A stretch of 64,000 bases of DNA, from the NCBI RefSeq assembly GCF_025961835.1, contig NZ_JAOQOK010000001.1:992001-1056000 (forward strand), read 5' to 3'. Under the pieces are notes generated by a model. The model saw only the letters and a program-made list of their open reading frames with translations. It did not search any database and had not been told where the DNA came from. Positions 15,296 through 22,496 of the stretch are shown here, in pieces; the stretch's first letter is position 1, and every line of letters starts with the position of its first letter. The DNA is from Sphingobium sp. B2D3C (lineage in GTDB: Bacteria > Pseudomonadota > Alphaproteobacteria > Sphingomonadales > Sphingomonadaceae). The translations under genes and the position numbers were made by a program.

Positions 15296-15407
15296 GCGGA
15301 CTCATATAGGTCGGCCCGTCACCGGTTGCACGGGGCAGCTTGCATCGCATTGCGGGCCATTCGCGGGCACGCTCAAAAAAATTGCAAAAGGACCTTGTGG
15401 AAATCAG

Positions 15408-15434
15408 TCTAAGATATATCTTAGATCAATCTAA
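15408..15434. promoter_or_regulatory. Paired palindromic operators upstream of the PadR gene
   Basis: TCTAAGATATATCTTAGA at 15408-15425 is a perfect 18-bp palindrome in an otherwise GC-rich genome. It overlaps a second inverted repeat, TTAGAT-CA-ATCTAA, at 15421-15434, so three TTAGAT-type half sites are stacked. They lie 24-50 bases ahead of the PadR start. This is where an autoregulator would act. Confidence 0.7.
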
Positions 15435-15457
15435 ATTTTGGAAGGATTGAATCTTTG

Positions 15458-16078
15458 ATGTTTCACACACGCACACATGGACGGTGCGGCCCGAATGGGC
15501 ACCGTCACGCGCTCAAGGCCATGATGGGCCGGGGCGGTCGTTTTGGCGGCGGCTGGGGCGGCGCAGAGTGGGACGGGCAGGGCGGTCATGGCGGTCCGCG
15601 CGGTGGCCGTCGCGGACGCGGACGCCTGTTCGATGGCGGCGAGTTGCGACTCGTGTTGCTCAAATTGATCGGCGAGGGGCCGCGCCACGGCTATGACCTC
15701 ATCCGTGCGATCGAGGAACTGACCGGCAGAGCTTATGCGCCCAGCCCCGGCGTCGTTTATCCCACGCTCACCCTGCTGGCGGAGATGGACCTCATCGCCG
15801 ACAGCGAGAGCGAAGGGGCGCGCAAGCTGTACGCGATTACCCCCGCAGGCGAGGCTCATCTTGCCGAGAAGGCCGAAGAAATCGGCGGCCTGATGGACCG
15901 GCTCGCCAGCCTTGGCGCCGAGCAGCATCGATCCAACAGTGGCCCGGTCCGCCGCGCCATGGGCAATCTCAAGACGGCTCTGATGGGCCGGCTGCGCGAA
16001 GGCGAGACCACAGACGATCTGCCGCACGAAATTGCGGCGATCCTCGATGAGGCAGCGCGGAAGATCGAGCGGTTGTAA
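15458..16078 (+). CDS. PadR-family transcriptional regulator with His/Gly-rich N-terminus
   Basis: The 206-residue protein has a PadR winged helix from about residue 60 (GELRLVLLKLIGEGPRHGYDLIRAIEEL, then PGVVYPTLTLLAEMDLI and RKLYAITPAGEAHL) and a C-terminal helical dimer domain. The first 50 residues are rich in His, Gly and Arg with one Cys (FHTRTHGRCGPNGHRH). This recalls E. coli YqjI, a nickel-responsive PadR repressor of a siderophore reductase gene. A TTG three bases earlier is an equally plausible start. It precedes a DUF2218 gene, which supports a link to iron handling. Confidence 0.88.
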   Translation: MFHTRTHGRCGPNGHRHALKAMMGRGGRFGGGWGGAEWDGQGGHGGPRGGRRGRGRLFDGGELRLVLLKLIGEGPRHGYDLIRAIEELTGRAYAPSPGVVYPTLTLLAEMDLIADSESEGARKLYAITPAGEAHLAEKAEEIGGLMDRLASLGAEQHRSNSGPVRRAMGNLKTALMGRLREGETTDDLPHEIAAILDEAARKIERL

Positions 16079-16146
16079 GACTGCACAGCAAAAATTCCAA
16101 TCGCTCCACCGCCGGACGGTGGAGCCACCAACAGAAAGACAATCTC

Positions 16147-16458
16147 ATGAACAGCGCAACAGCCAAGGTGCCTACGCAGAGCGGCAGCCGCTATCTCCAG
16201 CAACTGTGCAAGCACTGGTCGCACAACCTCAAGGTGGAGTTCACACCTGAGCGCGGCACGATCGTGTTTCCGCGCGATGCGCGCGGCGCCGATTGGCCGG
16301 CTGACGCTCTGGTGACGATGATCGCGCAATCCGACACGCTCGACGTGACCATCGACGCCAGCAGCCCGGAGCATCTCGAGGGCCTCAAAAGCACGGTCGC
16401 CCGCCATCTCGACCGCTTCGCGTTCCGCGAGGCGCCGCTCAGCTTTCCCTGGTCGTGA
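16147..16458 (+). CDS. DUF2218 domain-containing protein
   Basis: The 103-residue protein matches DUF2218: an N-terminal RYLQQLCKHWSHNLKVEF helix-strand unit, a central region with GTIVFPRDARG, and a C-terminal helix HLEGLKSTVARHLDRFAFRE. In many bacteria this domain is encoded beside siderophore-interacting flavoproteins and PadR regulators, and its own activity is unknown. It starts 68 bases after the PadR gene in the same direction and probably shares its promoter. No siderophore reductase gene is present here. Confidence 0.85.
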   Translation: MNSATAKVPTQSGSRYLQQLCKHWSHNLKVEFTPERGTIVFPRDARGADWPADALVTMIAQSDTLDVTIDASSPEHLEGLKSTVARHLDRFAFREAPLSFPWS

Positions 16459-16476
16459 GGGTTTGAACCGGCGCGA

Positions 16477-19044
16477 TCAGTCCGCCGGTTCGGTCTTCAG
16501 TTCTGCAAGAGCGGCTGCGATCTGCGCCGTGCCATAAGGCTTGGTGACGATCGGCACGGCGTGGAAGCGCGAGGAATCGAGACCGCTGCCATAGCCCGTC
16601 GCAAAGACGAACGGGATGCCGCGTTCGGCCAGTGCCCTGGCGACCGGCTCGCTCGTCTCCGCGCCCAAATTATAGTCGAGCATCGCCACATCGAGTGGCA
16701 CGGTTGCGCAGGCGCGCAGCGCGGCCGTGACGCTGGAGGCGACCTCGACCTTTTCGGCGCCGAGTTCCATCAACGCATCCTGCCCGTCGAGCGCGATGAT
16801 GAGGCTGTCTTCCACCAGCAGCACGCGCTGCCCGGCGAGCGGCAGCTTCGCCGGCTCGCGCAGATCGGCAGACGCGCCGTCCGTTGCATCGATCCGGTCC
16901 TCCGGCGCGACGCCGGCCACGAAGCGGGAGGGAATGCAAAAATGCGCTTTCACACCGCTCAGTCGGTAGTGAATCTTGGCATCGCCCCCGAGATCGTGGG
17001 GGACGGTCTTTTCGATCACCGTCGATCCAAAGCCGCGGCGCGAGGGCGGGGTGACCGCCGGCCCGCCGAGTTCAGACCAGTCGATCAACAGGCTGCCATC
17101 CTCGTCCTGCTGCCAGCTGATCAGCACTGTGCCGCTGTCGGAGAGCGCGCCATATTTGGCGGCATTGGTCATGAGCTCGTGGAAGACCAGCGAGAGCACG
17201 GTGAAGGCGACCGGCTGCAACAGGATGTTGGCGCCTTTGGTTTCCACATTGGTGCGCTTGTCGCGCAGGAAGGCATTGGCCTCGATGTCGATAAGATCCC
17301 GCAACCGTGCCGGACCCCAGCGATCGCGCGTCACTTGATCGTGCGCACGGGCGAGCGCCTGCAGGCGATCGTCCAGATTGCGCGTGAAATCCTCGACGCT
17401 GGCCGCCCCGTCGCGGGTCTGCGACACGAGGCCGCGAATGAGCGAGAGGATGTTGCGCACGCGGTGATTGAGTTCGGCGATCAGCAGCTCCTGCCGCTCC
17501 TGCGCGCGCTGCCGCTCCTCGCCTGCGCTCTCGGACAGGCGGATGAGCACTTCCAGCATGCCGACCCGCAGCGCTTCGGCAACGCGGCGTTCGACCGTCG
17601 TGAATGGCAGGCTGCGGCCCTTCACCAGTTGCGACCAGCTTTCGAAGCTTTTGCGCGGGGTGAGTCGGTCGCCATTGGGGCCGAGCTCGACCGGCTTTTC
17701 CGGGTTGCCGCCCCAGCGCACCGAGCGCATCTGCTCGCTGCGGAAGAACACCACATAGTCCCGCGGCTTTCGGGAGAGCGGGATGGCGATCAGGCCGGCG
17801 GCGACATCCGCATAAGCGGCCGCCTCGGGCAGGACGGATGAAATGCAGTCCGTCGCAAAGACCTCGCCGTGCGAGAGCTGATTGAGGATGGAGACGAGGG
17901 TTATGAACTGCTCGCGCGAGGGCGTCAGCCCGCTGAGCGAGACGGAGCCATCGACATAAGCCCCGACGCCGTCGGCAGGAATGGTATCGAACACGACCTC
18001 GCCGAGCCAGTCCGCGTCTCGCAGCAGGTTCCCATCCTGCGCGATGGAGGCCATCAAGCGATCGGTGGCGCCGCGTGCGCGCGACTCATAGCCGGCATTC
18101 TCGCTGCGTTCCCGGCTCTCGAGCATCAGCGAGAAGATCTGGCCGAACAGTTCGGCGGCCGTACGCATGGCGAGGCCGGGCAGGCGCGGCTGATAATGGT
18201 GGCAAGCGAAGAGCCCCCAGAGCTTGCCTTCCACGATGATCGAGATCGACAGCGACGCGCTGACGCCCATGTTGCGCAGATATTCGACATGGATTGGCGA
18301 AACCGCGCGGAGCAGGCAGAGCGACTGGTCGAGGACCACGCCGCTGGGATCGGTCTGCGGCACGATCGGCACGGGCTCTGCATTCACGTCAGCGATGATG
18401 CGGAAGGGGTTGCGCACATAAAGCTGGCGCGCTTGTGCCGGAATATCCGATGCGGGGTAATGTAGGCCGAGGAAGCTGTCGACGCCGGCGCTCAGCGCCT
18501 CGGCAACGACCTCGCCCGAGCCTTCGGCATCGAAGCGATAGACCATCACCCGATCGAAACCCGTGATCGCCTTCACCTGCCGGGCGCTCTCGCGAATGAA
18601 AGAGGTGAGCGTATCGGCCTGGGCGAGGCGGGACATGAGCGTGCGGACCAGCGTCGCCGCTTCACCCGGATCTTCGAGCGCGGGCTCGCATTCGATGACG
18701 ATGCTGTTGCCCGAGAAATGTACGGCGACATCGTAGAGCTTGCCATCGTCGAACAGCGGCTGCGAGAACAGGCGCTCCACGGAATCATTGCCGCGCAGCA
18801 TCGAGATCCGGTTGCGGATGTCGTGCTGGGCAGCGGGCGCGATGAGATCAGTGAGCTTGGAACCGAGCAGCGCATCCGCCGATTTGCCCGTGAACGCGGC
18901 GATATTGTCCGAGACGCGCCCGATCATCCAGTCGGCACTGACCGCCAGCAGGAAACCGAACGGCTGGATCGTTCCGAGAATATGGATCGGTTCGCGGTCG
19001 CAATTGGTGAGGTCGACCCGAAAGCCGGCAGGATCATTGGCCAA
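16477..19044 (-). CDS. bphP: Bacteriophytochrome histidine kinase with C-terminal receiver domain
   Basis: The 855-residue red/far-red photoreceptor kinase starts at a TTG behind GGGAG. The biliverdin-attaching cysteine is C15 (LTNCDREPIH). A PAS domain spans about residues 20-110. The GAF domain carries PASDIPAQAR near residue 200, and the PHY domain spans about 310-490. The kinase is of the HWE/HisKA2 type, with phospho-acceptor His in LIAELNHRVRNILS and an ATPase part near 640-690. A receiver domain (VLLVEDS to VTKPYG) with acceptor Asp in AMLDYNLG closes the protein. It overlaps the heme oxygenase gene by 11 bases, so chromophore enzyme and receptor are co-expressed. Confidence 0.96.
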   Translation of the reverse strand: MANDPAGFRVDLTNCDREPIHILGTIQPFGFLLAVSADWMIGRVSDNIAAFTGKSADALLGSKLTDLIAPAAQHDIRNRISMLRGNDSVERLFSQPLFDDGKLYDVAVHFSGNSIVIECEPALEDPGEAATLVRTLMSRLAQADTLTSFIRESARQVKAITGFDRVMVYRFDAEGSGEVVAEALSAGVDSFLGLHYPASDIPAQARQLYVRNPFRIIADVNAEPVPIVPQTDPSGVVLDQSLCLLRAVSPIHVEYLRNMGVSASLSISIIVEGKLWGLFACHHYQPRLPGLAMRTAAELFGQIFSLMLESRERSENAGYESRARGATDRLMASIAQDGNLLRDADWLGEVVFDTIPADGVGAYVDGSVSLSGLTPSREQFITLVSILNQLSHGEVFATDCISSVLPEAAAYADVAAGLIAIPLSRKPRDYVVFFRSEQMRSVRWGGNPEKPVELGPNGDRLTPRKSFESWSQLVKGRSLPFTTVERRVAEALRVGMLEVLIRLSESAGEERQRAQERQELLIAELNHRVRNILSLIRGLVSQTRDGAASVEDFTRNLDDRLQALARAHDQVTRDRWGPARLRDLIDIEANAFLRDKRTNVETKGANILLQPVAFTVLSLVFHELMTNAAKYGALSDSGTVLISWQQDEDGSLLIDWSELGGPAVTPPSRRGFGSTVIEKTVPHDLGGDAKIHYRLSGVKAHFCIPSRFVAGVAPEDRIDATDGASADLREPAKLPLAGQRVLLVEDSLIIALDGQDALMELGAEKVEVASSVTAALRACATVPLDVAMLDYNLGAETSEPVARALAERGIPFVFATGYGSGLDSSRFHAVPIVTKPYGTAQIAAALAELKTEPAD

Positions 19045-19630
19045 GTCTGGCTCCCATCGCGATGGCGCAATTTCGGTAAAGGGCGAAGGTCCGCGTCGCT
19101 GCCGCGCGGGTTTCGCGCTGCCAGACGGGGCCGTGAGTCAGGGCCTGATCTTCCAGAGCGGCGATGAAGGCACGCCACGCGCCTTGGGGGTGCACGGCGC
19201 TCAGATAATCACGCGGAAGATCGTCGGGCACGCGGCGGGCGAGCATCGCGCCACCCAGGCGCGAGCCTTCCGTCACATAGGCAGCACCCCAATGAGCCGC
19301 CGTGCTCGGGGCCCATGTCAGCGGCTCGGCCTCGGGAACGGCCTGGCCCAAGGCGTCGAGGTCGGCCGTCAGGGCCCGCACGCGCGCGGATGTGTCGATA
19401 TTGGGCGAGGCTGAACGCAGCCAGCGCTCGAGCGGCACCAGCGCTGCAGCATGGGCAGACAGAAAACGGCCGTAACTCGCGCGGCTCGTCAGATCGAACT
19501 GGCTGAACAGGCTGTCGACTTCGTCGTGGTCGGCACGCGTCTCTTTCTTCAGGACTTGATGGAAGGCCACTGGCTGAGCCGCGGCTGTTGTCGGGATTTC
19601 CGCCACGCCGGGATCAGTATCGAAAGACAT
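19034..19630 (-). CDS. bphO: Biliverdin-producing heme oxygenase
   Basis: The 198-residue all-helical protein has the bacterial HO pattern FHQVLKKETRADHDEVDSLFS. H35 is the likely proximal heme ligand. The distal helix region is HWGAAYVTEGSRLGGAMLARR with the glycine-rich bend. It opens heme to biliverdin, the chromophore of the phytochrome encoded directly downstream. The ATG at 19630 has no ribosome site; an in-frame start at 19705 exists but is unlikely. A promoter-like pair ends about 7 bases ahead of the ATG, which would make the mRNA nearly leaderless. Confidence 0.92.
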   Translation of the reverse strand: MSFDTDPGVAEIPTTAAAQPVAFHQVLKKETRADHDEVDSLFSQFDLTSRASYGRFLSAHAAALVPLERWLRSASPNIDTSARVRALTADLDALGQAVPEAEPLTWAPSTAAHWGAAYVTEGSRLGGAMLARRVPDDLPRDYLSAVHPQGAWRAFIAALEDQALTHGPVWQRETRAAATRTFALYRNCAIAMGARLGQ

Positions 19631-19637
19631 TGCCGTG

Positions 19638-19666
19638 AATTTACAGCGCGTGCCGGCAATATACAA
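19638..19666 (-). promoter_or_regulatory. Candidate bphO-bphP promoter
   Basis: On the - strand TTGTAT (19661-19666) and TAAATT (19638-19643) are separated by exactly 17 bases. The -10 lies 7 bases from the ATG at 19630, which would make the transcript start next to the start codon. No ribosome site is seen, in keeping with leaderless translation. Confidence 0.4.
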
Positions 19667-19800
19667 CGCGTGATCTTGCGAGCCGCGGCGAAAGGAATGG
19701 CGCAATTCGGGGCAGGGGCGGCCTTTGTCTCATCGGACACATAACGCGCCGATAGATGAACGGTTGCAGGCCGTCACACTCAGTCTTCTTCGCCCTGTGC

Positions 19801-20952
19801 TCAGCCGGCCCGGCGTTTCGCCAAGCCGCAATATGTTTCGATCATTGCGGCGTTCACCTGATCCCATTTGTAATCCTGCACCCGCAGATGCCCGGCTTGC
19901 CCCGCCGCTGCGCGCAAGGCGGGGTCTTGGATGAGACGTTGGATGGCGTCGGCATAAGCCTGCACGTCGCGCGGCGGAACGAGGAAGCCGGTCACGCCAT
20001 CCGCGACCAGATCAATCGCGCCTGTGGCGCGGGCAGCGACTACCGGCACGCCCGCCGCCATGGCTTCGGTCGTCACATTGCCAAAAGTCTCGGTGACCGA
20101 GGGCATGAAGAAGATATCCATGCAGGCGACCGCCCGACCGAGGTCATCGCCGCCCTGAAAACCCGCAAACACCGCCTCCGGCACCCGCTCGGCAAACCAC
20201 TGACGTGCCGGGCCTTCGCCGATCACCAGCACCCGGTGGCGCACGCCGCGCGCCTTGAGCGCCGCGATCACATCGGCAAAGACGCCCAGGCCCTTTTCCA
20301 GAACAAGCCGCCCCAGGAACCCGATGGCGATCTCGTCATCGGCGATGCCGAGCGAGCGCCGCCAGCCATTGTCCCGCCGCTGCGGGTTGAACCGGGCATG
20401 ATCGATGCCGCGCGACCAGATGCCGATTGGCGTCGTTACGCCCCATTCGCGCAGCAGCGTCGCCATGCTGCCGCTCGGCACCATCACCTGATCGACGCGA
20501 TTGTAGAAGCGCGTTTGCAAGCGGACCAGCAGCGGCTCGATGAAGCCAAGGCCATAATAGCGCGGATAGGTTTCAAAGCGCGTGTGCAGGGAGGCGACGC
20601 AGGGAATGCCCTCTCGCCGCGCCCAGCTCGATGCGCGATGCCCTAGAATGTCCGGCGCGGAGACATGGACAATATTGGGGGCATAAGCCGCAAGGTCCGC
20701 CCGAGTCTGCGCTGAAAGCCCCTTGGCGAGCCGATATTCGCCCCGGCCGCCCGGCATGGACCAGCTCGGCACCGACACCAGCTCGCCAGCCGGTTCGAAC
20801 GCCGGTGGATCGATGGTGGGGGAATAGACGCGCACGCTGGCGCCGCTCGCGAGCGCAGAGGCCATCAGATTGTTAAGGGCCTGATTGGCACCATCGCGGA
20901 CGTAATTATAGTTGCCGCTGAAGAGGGCAATGCGGAGGTCGCTGGGGAGCAT
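19801..20952 (-). CDS. Glycosyltransferase family 4 (GT-B) protein
   Basis: The 383-residue GT-B enzyme has an N-terminal acceptor domain beginning RIALFSGNYNYVRDGANQ. The nucleotide-sugar domain carries GFLGRLVLEKGL near residue 215 and the EX7E motif in FFMPSVTETFGNVTTEAMAAGVPVVA. The overall pattern resembles alpha-mannosyl/glucosyl transferases that act on glycolipids (MgtA/SqdX-like). Sphingomonads replace LPS by glycosphingolipids, so a lipid glycosylation role is conceivable but unproven. It stands alone, 170 bases upstream of bphO. Confidence 0.88.
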   Translation of the reverse strand: MLPSDLRIALFSGNYNYVRDGANQALNNLMASALASGASVRVYSPTIDPPAFEPAGELVSVPSWSMPGGRGEYRLAKGLSAQTRADLAAYAPNIVHVSAPDILGHRASSWARREGIPCVASLHTRFETYPRYYGLGFIEPLLVRLQTRFYNRVDQVMVPSGSMATLLREWGVTTPIGIWSRGIDHARFNPQRRDNGWRRSLGIADDEIAIGFLGRLVLEKGLGVFADVIAALKARGVRHRVLVIGEGPARQWFAERVPEAVFAGFQGGDDLGRAVACMDIFFMPSVTETFGNVTTEAMAAGVPVVAARATGAIDLVADGVTGFLVPPRDVQAYADAIQRLIQDPALRAAAGQAGHLRVQDYKWDQVNAAMIETYCGLAKRRAG

Positions 20953-21067
20953 CGGGGCCCTATAGCGAGGCGAGCCGTGCGGTCAAAGTGCTGCTGCACC
21001 ATCGGCGGGAACTTGTCCGTCCGTTGTTGCACTGGCGCGACTCACAAGGGTCGTGCCATGACAGGAC

Positions 21068-21727
21068 ATGGACGAGCCTTCCCTTTCCCTTTCCGTCGAC
21101 GCGCTGCTGGTCGGGTCGCCCGCCTTGCTGGCGCCCGGCGTGATGAGTGCCATGGGCAAACAACCCGTTCGCGGGCCGGTCCGGATCGGCTGGCTGGGGC
21201 TGGAGGGCGATAGTGTCGCTGACCCCCTTCATCACGGCGGTCATGACAAGGCCGTCCATCTCGTGCCGCACGAGCATTATGCCTGGTGGCGCGGCGCGCT
21301 GGACGATCATCCGCTGCTCGACGCGCCGGGGGCGTTCGGCGAAAATCTCGCGACGCGCGGGGCCACCGAGGCCAATCTGTGCCTGGGAGACCGGTTCGCG
21401 CTGGGCAGCGCTGTGCTGGAGATCAGCCACGGCCGCCAGCCCTGCGCCAAGCTCAACGCGCGCTTCGGCCGCAAAGACGTGCTGGGTCAGGCCATCGCGA
21501 GCGGCCATTGCGGTCTCTATCTGCGCGTGATCGAGCAGGGTGAGGCCAAGGCAGGCGATGCGATGATCCTGCTGGAGCGCCCCTTGGAAGACTGGCCGAT
21601 TGCGCGGGTGTTCAACCTGCTGATCGCAGGCGGACATAAGGCCGATCCGGCGGGCGTCGCACAATTGGCTGAGACCCGCGTCCTCGCCGACGCGTGGCGG
21701 GTGCGAGCGGAAAAGCTGGCGCGCTGA
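21068..21727 (+). CDS. MOSC domain-containing protein (YiiM-like)
   Basis: The 219-residue protein has a MOSC beta-barrel with GDSVADPLHHGGHDKAVHLVP and FGENLATRGATEANLCLGDRFALG. The presumed cofactor cysteine is in ISHGRQPCAKLNARF near residue 125. A C-terminal 3-alpha domain follows (DWPIARVFNLLIAGGHK). Relatives such as YiiM bind molybdenum cofactor and reduce N-hydroxylated compounds. The substrate is unknown here. Its 3' end overlaps the next, HNH-type, gene. Confidence 0.9.
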   Translation: MDEPSLSLSVDALLVGSPALLAPGVMSAMGKQPVRGPVRIGWLGLEGDSVADPLHHGGHDKAVHLVPHEHYAWWRGALDDHPLLDAPGAFGENLATRGATEANLCLGDRFALGSAVLEISHGRQPCAKLNARFGRKDVLGQAIASGHCGLYLRVIEQGEAKAGDAMILLERPLEDWPIARVFNLLIAGGHKADPAGVAQLAETRVLADAWRVRAEKLAR

Positions 21728-22017
21728 GCTACGCGTTGGAGCGCGCTTCTGATTCATGCTGGCTTTGCGAGCGGCCATTGGGCGCACGCGTCGAGTGGCA
21801 TCATCCCGTCCCCAAGGCCAAGGGTGGCCAGGAGACGGTGCCGCTGCATCCGATCTGCCATCGCGCGATCCACGCGCATTTCAGCAATGGCCAGCTGGCG
21901 CGGATCGGACGCGATCAGGCGGCGTTGCGCGGCGATCCCGCGCTCGCCGCCTTTCTGCGCTGGGTTGCCGGCAAGCCGGCGGACTTCCATGCGCCGACGC
22001 GCAAGCCCCGCCGTTAA
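21694..22017 (+). CDS. HNH endonuclease-like small protein
   Basis: The frame gives 107 residues from a GTG at 21694 that overlaps the MOSC gene by 34 bases. Later TTG or CTG starts are possible and no ribosome site is clear. It contains a zinc-type HNH core: CWLCERPLG, then VEWHHPVPKAKGG and PLHPICHRAIHAHFS. The first His pair, the Asn-free HNH variant and the CxxC/C zinc ligands match small uncharacterised HNH proteins common in alphaproteobacteria. Nuclease activity is inferred from the motif only. Confidence 0.75.
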   Translation: MAGASGKAGALSYALERASDSCWLCERPLGARVEWHHPVPKAKGGQETVPLHPICHRAIHAHFSNGQLARIGRDQAALRGDPALAAFLRWVAGKPADFHAPTRKPRR

Positions 22018-22036
22018 GGGCGGGGCCTGCACCGGC

Positions 22037-22492
22037 TCAGCGCATCGCCTTGACGTCCTCGGCGGTGATCGCGTCCTCATAATGATTGCCGAAATGCGTG
22101 CGGACATAGTTCACCACATTGGCGACCTGCTGGTCCGTCATCATCTCGCCGACCGGCGGCATGCCGTTCAGGCCCTTGAGCGTCACCAGCATGGGATAGC
22201 CACTGGCGGCGAGATTGGGGTTGTTGGCGAGCGCGGGATATTTGCCCGCGCCTGTCGCGCCGGCTGCGTCCGGCATGTGGCAGGCGGCACAAACCCGCCG
22301 GTACATTTTTTCGCCGTCGGGTTCGCTGAACCGCCCCGGCATCACGAATGCCCCGTCGGCATCGCCTTGCTGGGCGACCAGAGCGGCGGGATCGCCCTGA
22401 CGTGGCTGGGCAGCATCCTGCGCGAGTGCGACGGAGACCGAGCCGGTGAGAATGCCGGCGGCGAGGCCAAAGGCCAATGTGCTGATCTTCAT
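22037..22492 (-). CDS. Periplasmic class I c-type cytochrome
   Basis: The 151-residue precursor has an N-terminal signal peptide (MKISTLAFGLAAG... cleaved near ALA-QD, residue 24). A single heme site CAACH lies at residues 68-72, and the likely Met ligand is in the GMPPVGEMM loop. The fold ends with the usual VNYVRTHFGN helix. Its ATG follows the amine oxidase stop by four bases, so the two are co-translated. The cytochrome is the natural candidate electron acceptor for that flavoenzyme. The gene is convergent with the HNH gene. Confidence 0.9.
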   Translation of the reverse strand: MKISTLAFGLAAGILTGSVSVALAQDAAQPRQGDPAALVAQQGDADGAFVMPGRFSEPDGEKMYRRVCAACHMPDAAGATGAGKYPALANNPNLAASGYPMLVTLKGLNGMPPVGEMMTDQQVANVVNYVRTHFGNHYEDAITAEDVKAMR

Positions 22493-22496
22493 GATA

